A DNA stretch of 40,370 nucleotides, taken from contig CAYWIM010000038.1 of NCBI GenBank assembly GCA_964458325.1, forward strand, positions 1-40,370. Reading direction: 5' to 3'. Shown here piece after piece: positions 33,415 through 40,370 of the stretch. Made by a program: the position numbers and the translations under genes. This stretch comes from JAGMXM01 sp964458325. GTDB taxonomy: Bacteria > Verrucomicrobiota > Verrucomicrobiia > Limisphaerales > UBA1319. The notes under the pieces are model-generated. The model had not been told where the DNA came from, did not search any database, and saw only the letters and a program-made list of their open reading frames with translations. Numbering within the stretch: the stretch's first letter is position 1; each line of letters opens with the position of its first letter.

Positions 33415-33687
33415 TCAGGCTTTGGGAGCCAGCTGGTTGAGACGATGGGTCAAACGCGATTTCTTGCGGCTGGCGCGCCCTTGATGAATGATGCCCGTCT
33501 TGGCGGCCTTGTCCAGGGCGGAAACGACCTGCCGCAAGGCCTGCCCGGCATTATCCTTCTTCCCCGACTTCACGGTCTCGAGGTAGCTCTTCTCGAGCGT
33601 TTTCAGGCGGGATTTCACGCTGCGGTTCCGGTCCCGTTTCCGGGCGCTGCTGCGCATTCGGCGTTCGGCTGACTTCGTATTCGGCAT
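33415..33687 (-). CDS. rpsT: Small ribosomal subunit protein bS20
   Basis: 90 residues. The basic N-terminus PNTKSAERRMRSSARKRDRNR and the helical remainder (LKTLEKSYLE, ALDKAAKTGIIHQGRASRKKSRLTHRL) are those of S20, which binds the 5' domain of 16S rRNA. It stands alone, divergent from glgC over 260 bases. In enterobacteria S20 represses its own translation. Nothing in the leader here lets me confirm that. Confidence 0.96.
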   Translation of the reverse strand: MPNTKSAERRMRSSARKRDRNRSVKSRLKTLEKSYLETVKSGKKDNAGQALRQVVSALDKAAKTGIIHQGRASRKKSRLTHRLNQLAPKA

Positions 33688-33715
33688 ATAGCTTCGAATT
33701 TACTTCAATCCAACA

Positions 33716-33743
33716 ACCGTAGCGGAACAGCCCGGCTTGTCAA
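33716..33743 (-). promoter_or_regulatory. Candidate rpsT promoter
   Basis: On the minus strand a perfect TTGACA (33743-33738) is followed after 16 bases by TACGGT (33721-33716), which matches only three of six -10 positions. Predicted start is near 33709, about 22 bases before the ATG. Confidence 0.35.
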
Positions 33744-33879
33744 TCGCTGGGTTTGCGCGCCGCGACGATTCGACGATTCGCCGATTCCGCAACGAGGGCG
33801 GACGGATGGTTTCTGGCGTCCGATCCTCCTGGACTCGGCAATCGCCACTCCTGCTGCTTTCCTGACGTCCGAATGTCGC

Positions 33880-33908
33880 TTGCCTGGCCGCGGTTTGGGG
33901 GGTATAAG
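33880..33908 (+). promoter_or_regulatory. Promoter of glgC
   Basis: TTGCCT (33880-33885), a 17-base spacer and TATAAG (33903-33908) predict transcription from about 33915, giving a leader of about 33 bases before the glgC ATG at 33948. Confidence 0.45.
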
Positions 33909-33947
33909 TCCTCCGTTACGACAGCGATACAGCGATAGGGTCCAGCT

Positions 33948-35252
33948 ATGCCGACCAAATTCTCCACCATCCTTACCAATAACGTGTTGTCCATCGTTAT
34001 GGGCGGTGGGCAGGGCACACGCCTGTTCCCGCTGACCAAGGAGCGCGCCAAGCCGGCGGTGCCTCTGGCCGGCAAGTACCGCCTGGTGGATATCCCGATC
34101 TCCAACTGCATCAATTCGGGGCTGAAACGGATCTATCTGCTGACCCAGTTCAACTCGGCCTCGCTGCACCGGCACATCTCCCAGACCTACAAGTTCGACC
34201 AATACACCAACGGATTTGTCGAGGTCCTCGCCGCCGAGCAGACCCTCACCGATAATTCGTGGTATCAGGGAACCGCCGACGCCGTCCGGAAGAACAAGCT
34301 GCACCTGAAGACCCAGGAGTTCGATCTGGCCCTGATCCTGAGCGGCGATCAGCTCTATCGGATCGACATGCGCCGGGTCATCGAGCAGCACGTGGAAACC
34401 AACGCCGACGTCACGGTCGCCACCATCCCCGTCTCCCGGCAGGCGGCCACGAGCCTGGGCATCCTCCAGATCGATTCCGAGAGCCGCATCACGCGGTTCG
34501 TCGAGAAACCCAAAGATCCGGCCGTCCTGGATACGCTCCATGTCGATCCGGCCTCCTGCGAGCGGCTGGGCATGGAGCCCAACACCGAGCATTTTCTCGG
34601 GTCGATGGGGATCTACCTGTTCAAGCGGGACGTGATGTTCGAGCTGCTGGACAACGACCTGACCGATTTCGGCAAGCACATCATCCCGAACGCGATCCAT
34701 ACCCACCGTGTTTTTGCTTTCACCTACCAGGGCTACTGGGAGGACATCGGGACTATCCGGAACTTCTTCGAGGCCAACATCGAGCTGACCGCCGAGCTTC
34801 CCCGGTTCAATTTCTTCGACATGGAGGCGCCGATCTTCACCCGGCCCCGGTTCCTCCCCGGCTCGAAAATCAATGGGGCCGAGATCGACCATGCCGTCAT
34901 CTCCGATGGATGCATCATCAATTACGCGAAGATCCGGGAGAGCATCATCGGCATCCGCAGCCTCGTCGACCGCGGCAGCATCTTGAACCGCGTCATCATG
35001 ATGGGGGCCGACTACTTCGAATCCGAAGCCTCGATTCACGACAAGAAAACGCACGGGATCCCCCGGATCGGCATCGGCTGCCACACCCGCATCGAGAATG
35101 CGATCATCGACAAGAACGCCCGGATCGGGGATCACTGCGTCATCACGCCTGCCGGCAAGTCCGAGGAAGTCACCCAGCCGCATTACTACATCCGCGACGG
35201 CATCGTCATCATCCCCAAGAACGGCATCATCCCCGACGGAACGACGATCTGA
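33948..35252 (+). CDS. glgC: Glucose-1-phosphate adenylyltransferase (ADP-glucose pyrophosphorylase)
   Basis: 434 residues. Forms ADP-glucose for glycogen synthesis. The N-terminal catalytic domain has MGGGQGTRLFPLTKERAKPAVPLAGKYR and VDIPISNCINSG. LSGDQLYRIDM (metal site) and RFVEKPKDP follow. The C-terminal left-handed beta-helix shows hexapeptide-type repeats (GAEIDHAVISDGCII, IGIGCHTRIENAIIDKNARIG). It resembles the plant/cyanobacterial branch in the GKYRLVDIPISNCINSG block. Monocistronic; no other glg gene is adjacent. Confidence 0.95.
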   Translation: MPTKFSTILTNNVLSIVMGGGQGTRLFPLTKERAKPAVPLAGKYRLVDIPISNCINSGLKRIYLLTQFNSASLHRHISQTYKFDQYTNGFVEVLAAEQTLTDNSWYQGTADAVRKNKLHLKTQEFDLALILSGDQLYRIDMRRVIEQHVETNADVTVATIPVSRQAATSLGILQIDSESRITRFVEKPKDPAVLDTLHVDPASCERLGMEPNTEHFLGSMGIYLFKRDVMFELLDNDLTDFGKHIIPNAIHTHRVFAFTYQGYWEDIGTIRNFFEANIELTAELPRFNFFDMEAPIFTRPRFLPGSKINGAEIDHAVISDGCIINYAKIRESIIGIRSLVDRGSILNRVIMMGADYFESEASIHDKKTHGIPRIGIGCHTRIENAIIDKNARIGDHCVITPAGKSEEVTQPHYYIRDGIVIIPKNGIIPDGTTI

Positions 35253-35335
35253 CGCGGTCTGCGCGAGTGCGGCTGGTGGGGCGATGCGGATCGAGCGCAG
35301 TCTGCAGGGGGGGGCGGCGGTTGCCCCTCGGATGT

Positions 35336-35935
35336 TCAGCGGTTGGGGCCGGCGGAGATCCAGACCAGGGAGCCCGAGGGCAGCCGGTCGAACAGCGGCA
35401 TCAAATCGGCGGCTGCCACGTGCACGCAGCCTTTCGAGGCGGGCCGGCCGAGCGTGGGCTCATCGCCGGTTCCATGGATGTAGATGTAGCGGGAGTGTGT
35501 ATCCACGCGGCCGCCGCGGTTCCAGCCGGGCTCGAGGCCATCGAGCCACAGGATGCGATGGGCAATGGGGCCGTGGGGCATGCCTTGCCAGGTGCATCCG
35601 ACGACCCGCCGGCTTCGGAACACCGTGCCGATGGGCCAGCCGGCCCCGATCTTATCGAGCACGCGGTGCAGTCCCAGCGGCGTGCGGTTGGCGCCTGCCC
35701 GCTGTCCGACGCCGAGCCGGGCGGTCGAGATCCGATAGCGCTGGATGGCGCGATATCGCCATGGGCCCGGGCTGGCGGCCCCGCCGGGGTCGCCCCGGAA
35801 CAGCCACATCGACTGCTCATCCACGCGGACCCACAGCAGCCAGCGGGTGGGCCTCACGCCCCATCGCCGGCACGATTGAAAGAATCCAGGCGGAGGTTGG
35901 CGCTGCATTCGAAGGCCGCCCGGGCGGCGGATCAT
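35336..35935 (-). CDS. L,D-transpeptidase (YkuD domain)
   Basis: 199 residues from ATG 35935, which overlaps the argA stop as ATGA; ATG 35908 is a second option. The YkuD active site is HGTGDEPTLGRPASKGCVHV, with the nucleophilic Cys in SKGCVH and the catalytic His upstream. VDTHSRYIYIHG and ANRTPLGLHRV are further family features. These enzymes make 3-3 cross-links in peptidoglycan or attach proteins to it. I see no clear signal peptide, although the substrate is periplasmic; the N-terminus (RWGVRPTRWLLWVRVDEQSMWLF) is only weakly hydrophobic. Last gene of the metW-pta-hisC-argA run. Confidence 0.8.
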   Translation of the reverse strand: MIRRPGGLRMQRQPPPGFFQSCRRWGVRPTRWLLWVRVDEQSMWLFRGDPGGAASPGPWRYRAIQRYRISTARLGVGQRAGANRTPLGLHRVLDKIGAGWPIGTVFRSRRVVGCTWQGMPHGPIAHRILWLDGLEPGWNRGGRVDTHSRYIYIHGTGDEPTLGRPASKGCVHVAAADLMPLFDRLPSGSLVWISAGPNR

Positions 35936-37212
35936 TTGAGCCTCTTGATCATCACCTTGGACTTGCGGCCGCTCTGCTCGTATTTCTCGCGCCGGGAGGG
36001 CGGCAGGTCGTCGGGTGTCCCATCGCTGAATCCGCCCTTGCTCTGGAAGTAGGCGAACGCCTGGGTGGACAGGAGGAAAAGCTCTCCGAGGCCCATCTCG
36101 CGGGCCTTGCTCTCGACGAACTGGATGAGCTTGCGGCCGATCCCCTGGTTCTCGTGAGACGAGTGGACGTAGAGGCATGCCAGCTCGCCTTTGCCCTGCT
36201 CCGGATACACATGCAGAGCCACGCAGGCCACCGGATTCTTGTCGATCTCGAACAGGTAATAATCGCCGAGGTGTTTCTCGATGCTGGCGTAGGTGCGCCG
36301 GAGCAGCTCGTCGGTGGCCACGGACTGCTTGGTCAGCTTGAGGATGCTGCGGATGTCCTTCTTGAGGGCGCGCCGGACCTGCTGGTACTCGTTGGCGTAA
36401 ATGAGCGTGCCGATGCCTTCGTTGGAGAAGACCTCGGCCAGCAGGCATTCATCGGCCCGGCCATTGATGATGTGGACCCGCGGCACGCCGAGCCGGCAGG
36501 CGGCGGCGGCATGGATGGCCTTCGAGAGAAGCGGGGGGGGGAAATGCTCCGCGTGGGCGGCCAGGAGGGCCTCGAGATCGCTGGCGAGCATCTGCCGGAT
36601 GAATCGTTCCTGGCAGATCAGACCGTCATAGGAGGTGATGAACACCACCTTGACTGCCTTGAGCGCGTCCGCCACCGCCAGCGCGATGGCGTCCGAATTC
36701 ACCCGGTAGGTCTTGCCTTCGCCATCGAATCCAAGCGGAGGCACCACGGGGACGATCCCCTGCGCGAGAAGCTGCTGGAGCATGTCGACATCGACGCGCT
36801 CGACCTTGCCGGTGAAGAGGTGATCGACCCCATGGAGTATGCCCATGGGATAGGCGGTGACGGCATTGGTGCAGGCGGCGCGCAGATCCGCCGCCGCCAG
36901 CCCTTCCAGGAGCTCGTGCGTCAGCCGGTTGGCGGCCATCAGCGCCACGCGCAGAGTGTCCGCATCCGTCACGCCGGCCCCATCCAGATCCGACGGCGCG
37001 AACCCGTCGCGCGCCGCCAGGTCGCGGATTTGGGCGGAGGCCCCGTGCACGAGCACCACGCGGATGTTGAGCGACCGCAGCACGGCCACATCCAGCAGCA
37101 GGTTGGGCAGGCTCTCGTCGGTCACCACCCCGCCATCGAGGCTGACCACGAATGTCTTCTCGCGAAAGCTGGGGATGTATCGCAACACCCCGCGCAGATC
37201 CGTGGGGCGCAT
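35932..37212 (-). CDS. argA: Amino-acid N-acetyltransferase (N-acetylglutamate synthase)
   Basis: 426 residues from ATG 37212, selected because a full AAGGAGG lies 7 bases upstream (an ATG at 37230 would precede it). First step of arginine synthesis. The N-terminal amino-acid kinase-like domain (about 15-280: VVSLDGGVV, VVLVHGASAQIRDLA, VNSDAIALAVADALKA, HIINGRADECLL) binds arginine for feedback control. The C-terminal GNAT domain has LACLYVHSSHENQGIGRKLIQFVE as the acetyl-CoA loop. The nine-C run at 36533-36541 encodes prolines. The downstream L,D-transpeptidase start overlaps its stop. Confidence 0.92.
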   Translation of the reverse strand: MRPTDLRGVLRYIPSFREKTFVVSLDGGVVTDESLPNLLLDVAVLRSLNIRVVLVHGASAQIRDLAARDGFAPSDLDGAGVTDADTLRVALMAANRLTHELLEGLAAADLRAACTNAVTAYPMGILHGVDHLFTGKVERVDVDMLQQLLAQGIVPVVPPLGFDGEGKTYRVNSDAIALAVADALKAVKVVFITSYDGLICQERFIRQMLASDLEALLAAHAEHFPPPLLSKAIHAAAACRLGVPRVHIINGRADECLLAEVFSNEGIGTLIYANEYQQVRRALKKDIRSILKLTKQSVATDELLRRTYASIEKHLGDYYLFEIDKNPVACVALHVYPEQGKGELACLYVHSSHENQGIGRKLIQFVESKAREMGLGELFLLSTQAFAYFQSKGGFSDGTPDDLPPSRREKYEQSGRKSKVMIKRLK

Positions 37213-37219
37213 CAGCCAA

Positions 37220-37226
37220 CCTCCTT
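37220..37226 (-). promoter_or_regulatory. Strong Shine-Dalgarno sequence of argA
   Basis: AAGGAGG on the minus strand (37226-37220), 7 bases before ATG 37212. It lies downstream of the alternative ATG at 37230 and so decides the start in favour of 37212. It is one of the few perfect ribosome binding sites in the window. Confidence 0.75.
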
Positions 37227-37266
37227 CCATGGGGACCGGTCCCGGGATTTCATAGGGCTGTGGAAT

Positions 37267-38370
37267 TCAGATCGACGCCACCACCTCGAGGAGGGCGGCG
37301 ATGCAGCGCTCGTTTTCCGCGCGTGTGCCCACCGTGATCCGCACCCACTCCGGCAGCCGATAGCCGCCCATGGGCCGCACAATGACCCCCCGCTCCTGCA
37401 TGCGCTCGAACACGCCCTGGCCGTCGCCGACTCGCACCAGGATGAAATTAGCTGCCGAGGGCACCCAGGCCAGACCGGCTGCCCGGAATGCCTGCTCGTA
37501 AGCGCGCAAGCCGGCGGCGTTGTTGGCCCGGGTCCGCTCGAGGTGTTCGTGGTCGTCCAGGGCCGCCAGGGCCGCCTCCTGGGCAAGCCGGTTCACGTTG
37601 AACGGCACCCGCACCTGGTCCAAGGCCGAAATCAGGTCGGGATGCCCCGCCGCGTATCCCAGCCTCAAGCCCGCCAAGCCGTAGATCTTCGAAAACGTGC
37701 GCGCCAGGACCAGATGAGGCTGGCGCCCTTCCCGCACCCAAGGCAGAAGGTCCAGCGGCTCTTCCTGGTACTCGCGATAAGCCTCGTCCATGACCAGCAG
37801 GACGCCCGGGGGCAGATCGTCGACGAACTGCTGGATCTCGGCCGCTGGCGCCGCGACGCCCGTGGGGTTGTTCGGCTGGGCCACGAAGACCACCCGGGTG
37901 CGGGGCGTGATGGCCCGCCGCATCGCGGGCAGATCGTGGCCGTAATCGCGCGCCGGCACGGTGATCAGATTCGCCCCGAACAGATGGGTCACGATCGGAT
38001 AGACCGCAAAGGCGTACTCCGACACCACAACGTCGGTCCCCGGCCCCAGGAGGGCATGCCCGATCAGCTCGAGGATCTCGTTGGATCCGTTGCCCAGCGC
38101 CAGATGGCGCGGATCGACATCGAGCTTCTCCGCCAGCCGCTTCTTGAGGTAATACGCGTTGCCGTCCGGATAGAGATGGATCTGGTCAAGCCCCTTGCGG
38201 AGGGCGGCCAGCGCGCGCGGGGAGGGCCCCAGGGGATTCTCGTTCGAGGCCAGCTTGATGACCGCCTCGGGCGCCAGCCCCAGCTCGCGCGCCACCTCTT
38301 CGATGGGGCGCCCGGGCTGATACCGGGGCACAGCGGCCAGCGTGGAATTGAATGGGATCGTGAAGTTCAT
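37267..38370 (-). CDS. hisC: Histidinol-phosphate aminotransferase
   Basis: 367 residues from ATG 38370. A TTG at 38394 overlapping the pta stop as TTGA is a real alternative and would add 8 residues. PLP fold type I: KLASNENPLGPSP (substrate anchor), YPDGNAYYLKKRLAE, NPNNPTG-type loop (AQPNNPTGV), DEAYREY (PLP Asp/Tyr), and the Schiff-base lysine K228 in ARTFSKIYGLAGLRLGY. Works in histidine synthesis, and such enzymes can also transaminate aromatic keto acids. It lies between pta and argA. Confidence 0.92.
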   Translation of the reverse strand: MNFTIPFNSTLAAVPRYQPGRPIEEVARELGLAPEAVIKLASNENPLGPSPRALAALRKGLDQIHLYPDGNAYYLKKRLAEKLDVDPRHLALGNGSNEILELIGHALLGPGTDVVVSEYAFAVYPIVTHLFGANLITVPARDYGHDLPAMRRAITPRTRVVFVAQPNNPTGVAAPAAEIQQFVDDLPPGVLLVMDEAYREYQEEPLDLLPWVREGRQPHLVLARTFSKIYGLAGLRLGYAAGHPDLISALDQVRVPFNVNRLAQEAALAALDDHEHLERTRANNAAGLRAYEQAFRAAGLAWVPSAANFILVRVGDGQGVFERMQERGVIVRPMGGYRLPEWVRITVGTRAENERCIAALLEVVASI

Positions 38371-38390
38371 CGGAAAAGTTCGCGCGGAGA

Positions 38391-39455
38391 TCAATCGTCG
38401 TACATGTCGCCTGGCAATTGCTCGCCTGCGCCCGGATAGAGGAGGTGGTAGTCGATGGCTTGGACGCCAACGATGGCGGCCACGCCGAGGATGTCGTGGG
38501 TGCTCGAGCCGCGCGAGACGTCCGCCGCGGGCCGGTCGAGCCCGAGGAGGATCTGGCCGTAGGCCGTGGTGCGCGCCAGGTGCTGCAGCAGCCGGCTCCC
38601 AATGTTGCCCGAGTTCAGGTCTGGAAAGATGAGCACCGTGGCGCGGCCGGCCACCGGGCTGTCGGGGACCTTGCGCTGGGCGATCGCCGGGATCAGGGCC
38701 GCATCCACCTGCAGCTCGCCGTCGAACTGGGCCTCGAGCCCCTTGGCCTGGGCCTTCTGCTGCGCCAGCGCCACCGCCGCCTGGACCCGGCCGATCGAAG
38801 GATGCGTGGCGCTGCCTTTGGTCGAGTAGGAGAGGAACGCGACCCGCGGGGGTTTCCCCACCAGCTGACGGGCCAGCCGGGCCGTCTCGATCGCCACGTC
38901 GGCCAGCTGGTCCACCGTGGGCTCCGGGATCACCCCGCAGTCCGCCAGAAACAGGACGCCATCCTCCCCAAACCTCGAGTCCTCGACTTCGAGGATCGTG
39001 CAGCCCGATACCGTGGTCGTGTGCGGCGCGATCCGGATGATCTGAAACAGCGGCCGCAGCACGGCGCCCGCAAACTCGTTGGCGCCGGATACCAGCGCAT
39101 CGGCCCGGTGCATCGCCACCATCATCGCCCCGAAATAATTCGGCATGAGGACGGTCTCGCGCGCCTCGTCATCGCGCAGCCCCCGAAACCGCCGGAGCCG
39201 CTCGAACCGCTTCACGAATGTCTCGAGCTCGTCGTTCTCGGCCGGATTGATGATCCGCACCCCTTCCAGCGTCACGTTGAGCTGCTCGGCCGCCGCCTTG
39301 ATCCGCGTCCGATCCCCCAGCAGGATCGGAACCCCCAGACGCAACGAGTAAAACTGCCGCGCCGCCTGGATCACCCGCGGCTCGGCCCCTTCCGGGAACA
39401 CGATCCGCTTCGGATGGCGCTGCAGCTTCTCGTAGATCGAGGCGATGAACCGCAT
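38391..39455 (-). CDS. pta: Phosphate acetyltransferase
   Basis: 354 residues, the short Pta without the N-terminal P-loop domain. Interconverts acetyl-CoA and acetyl phosphate. Seen are KRIVFPEGAEPRVIQAA, ADALVSGANEFAGAVLRP, GVLFLADCGVIPEPTVDQLADVAIETA, VAFLSYSTKGSA, LIFPDLNSGNIGSRLLQHLA and GLDRPAADVSRGSSTHDI, all typical of the family. No ackA is adjacent. The gene may instead serve a specialised acyl phosphate, but the motifs are those of acetyl-active enzymes. It overlaps or abuts hisC on the same strand. Confidence 0.92.
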   Translation of the reverse strand: MRFIASIYEKLQRHPKRIVFPEGAEPRVIQAARQFYSLRLGVPILLGDRTRIKAAAEQLNVTLEGVRIINPAENDELETFVKRFERLRRFRGLRDDEARETVLMPNYFGAMMVAMHRADALVSGANEFAGAVLRPLFQIIRIAPHTTTVSGCTILEVEDSRFGEDGVLFLADCGVIPEPTVDQLADVAIETARLARQLVGKPPRVAFLSYSTKGSATHPSIGRVQAAVALAQQKAQAKGLEAQFDGELQVDAALIPAIAQRKVPDSPVAGRATVLIFPDLNSGNIGSRLLQHLARTTAYGQILLGLDRPAADVSRGSSTHDILGVAAIVGVQAIDYHLLYPGAGEQLPGDMYDD

Positions 39456-39501
39456 CCCGGTTTAGTACCCGACCCCCCGCCAAACGACAAGCCGTTTTCC
39501 T

Positions 39502-40074
39502 TTAGCCTCGAACCAGGACGAACACGGCGATCTGGGCGCGGAAGTTGGGCAGGATCCAGATCTGGCGCCGGTTGGCCAGGAAGAGCGAGCGCTCGACCCC
39601 GGCGGGAATGCCCTGGGCGAACTCGATGAATTGCGGGATGGTGATGGTCCGGGCGCGGGGCGCGCCGGACGTGAGCGATGCTTCGATGGTGCCGCCCGCC
39701 AGCGCCCAAAGCCGGGATCGCCAGTAGCCGGCGCTGTAGAAAGAGATGATCGCCCGGCGCCCCACCCGCAGCATTTCGCGCACGACCTTTTCCGGGCTGT
39801 CGAGGTAGGCCAGTGTCTGGCTCAGAATGACGCAGTCGAAGGCATCGTCGGAATAGTCCTCGAGCCCCTCCTCGATATTCCCCTGGCGGACCGAGAGCCC
39901 CCGGCCGATCGCCGCGCGGACGTTATCCTCGCAAAGCTCGATCCCCCGCGCTTGAACCTGCTTCTGCCCCACCAGCAGCGCCAGCAGCTCGCCGTCGCCG
40001 CAGCCAAGATCCAATACCCGCGCCCGCGCCTGGATCAGCGCTGCTATCGCATCGATATCATGACGTTCCTGCAT
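39502..40074 (-). CDS. metW: MetW-like methyltransferase-fold protein
   Basis: 190 residues. The N-terminus DIDAIAALIQARARVLDLGCGDGELLALL is the SAM-binding loop of MetW, followed by GIELCEDNVRAAIGRGLSVRQGNIEEGL and FDCVILSQTLAYLDSPEKVVREMLRVG, which are highly conserved in the family. MetW activates MetX, the homoserine acyltransferase, and is normally encoded right after metX. Here the 296 bases upstream hold only dispersed repeats and no metX. It is first in a minus-strand run followed by pta after 46 bases. Confidence 0.88.
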   Translation of the reverse strand: MQERHDIDAIAALIQARARVLDLGCGDGELLALLVGQKQVQARGIELCEDNVRAAIGRGLSVRQGNIEEGLEDYSDDAFDCVILSQTLAYLDSPEKVVREMLRVGRRAIISFYSAGYWRSRLWALAGGTIEASLTSGAPRARTITIPQFIEFAQGIPAGVERSLFLANRRQIWILPNFRAQIAVFVLVRG

Positions 40075-40215
40075 CGGACCGGTCGATCTCCATTATAGCC
40101 CAGCCGGCCCGCAAGTCCGCAAGAATTTCCAGAGACCCCGGCTGGCGTGCTGGACAGCCGCTTCCAGGCCTGTCGCGTATCACCCACAAGCAGACGAGCC
40201 AGCGGTTCGTCGAAA

Positions 40216-40260
40216 GGTAGGGCGCGCACTCCGCTGCGCGCCGAGTTGTGTGCTTGCAGC
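40216..40260 (+). repeat. Palindromic dispersed repeat, copy 1
   Basis: A 45-base unit: a 30-base conserved block beginning GGTAGGGCGCGCACTCCG, a variable 6-mer, then GCTTGCAGC. Inside the block, GGCGCGCA and TGCGCGCC form a perfect 8-bp stem with loop CTCCGC. An identical 30-base block starts exactly 100 bases later. Confidence 0.8.
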
Positions 40261-40269
40261 GGTCAAAGC

Positions 40270-40295
40270 GGCGTCCACGGAGTGGCCGCCCTACC
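40270..40295 (-). repeat. Palindromic dispersed repeat, inverted variant copy
   Basis: On the minus strand this reads GGTAGGGCGGCCACTCCGTG followed by GACGCC. It keeps the GGTAGGGCG lead and the CACTCCG loop region, but both stem arms differ from the other copies while still pairing (GGCG.CCA with TGG.CGCC, one mismatch). Paired changes in both arms suggest the hairpin matters. Confidence 0.7.
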
Positions 40296-40315
40296 TTTCA
40301 GCTTTCGGCTTGCGG

Positions 40316-40360
40316 GGTAGGGCGCGCACTCCGCTGCGCGCCGAGCGGTAGGCTTGCAGC
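40316..40360 (+). repeat. Palindromic dispersed repeat, copy 2
   Basis: The same 30-base block as copy 1, another variable 6-mer and GCTTGCAGC at identical spacing. The unit starts exactly 100 bases after copy 1, and the array may continue past the window end. It resembles REP/BIME-type intergenic elements; no transposase is visible nearby. Confidence 0.8.
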
Positions 40361-40370
40361 CATCGGCGCG

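Noticed and set aside
36533..36541. Nine-base G/C run in argA, with similar 8-base runs at 32870-32877 and 35309-35316, as phase-variation switches
   Set aside because: argA and the acyl-CoA synthetase are intact and are housekeeping-type genes, and runs of this length are expected in GC-rich DNA.
35098..38439. Very long plus-strand open frame (over 1,100 codons) opposite the L,D-transpeptidase, argA and hisC
   Set aside because: Antisense to three clear genes, low-complexity Arg/Gly-rich translation, no domain pattern; it reflects high GC at third codon positions.
40044..40229. Small minus-strand frame upstream of metW
   Set aside because: Overlaps the metW start and the repeat region, with no recognisable protein pattern.
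1..40370. tRNA, rRNA, riboswitch or insertion sequence
   Set aside because: Reading all gaps by eye, I found no cloverleaf with a TTCGA-type arm, no rRNA-like stretch, no known riboswitch core and no transposase; a covariance-model scan would be needed to exclude small RNAs.

Overview
The window is a GC-rich, gene-dense bacterial chromosome segment with no rRNA, tRNA, CRISPR or transposase gene that I can see. Several traits point to the PVC group, most likely Verrucomicrobiota. There is a GreA-type factor carrying a very long N-terminal extension, a form I know from Chlamydia. There are two secreted DUF1080 (3-keto-disaccharide hydrolase-like) proteins, a secreted right-handed beta-helix protein, a Tat-type DUF362 protein, an S46 peptidase, an EF-G-like GTPase and short dispersed hairpin repeats. 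The phylum is an inference from gene content, not from a marker tree.

Layout, left: the 3' part of an S46 peptidase (1-1310), a lysine 2,3-aminomutase (minus) divergent from signal peptidase I plus a small membrane-anchored protein, then a TlpA-like thioredoxin protein with a long helical tail. A decayed RHH/PIN toxin-antitoxin locus and a second PIN protein follow (5025-6041).

Middle (6347-19510): mainly envelope and secreted proteins. They are DUF1080, Prc/Tsp protease, beta-helix protein, galactose mutarotase, EF-G-like factor, RraA-like protein, FKBP isomerase, a second DUF1080 protein and the rRNA methyltransferase RsmB. The secreted sugar-active proteins fit a polysaccharide-degrading life style. 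At 19.5 kb rsmB and the GreA-fusion gene diverge with only 11 bases between start codons.

Candidate system (21704-24266): two adjacent caspase-fold (peptidase C14) genes lie behind an AT-rich promoter island (about 30% GC). The second has an N-terminal alpha/beta-hydrolase-like domain whose nucleophile position is Met rather than Ser. This is the most likely place for an undescribed system. No gasdermin, CRISPR or NLR partner is adjacent, so its role is open.

Right (24306-40370): an apparent operon mtnP - URO-D-like - dapA-like (minus); a lone DUF362 gene; an operon apgM - nucleotidyltransferase - dtd (plus); acyl-CoA synthetase; rpsT; glgC; and a minus-strand run metW - pta - hisC - argA - L,D-transpeptidase with overlapping stop/start codons. 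The right edge holds three copies of a palindromic repeat, two of them exactly 100 bp apart.
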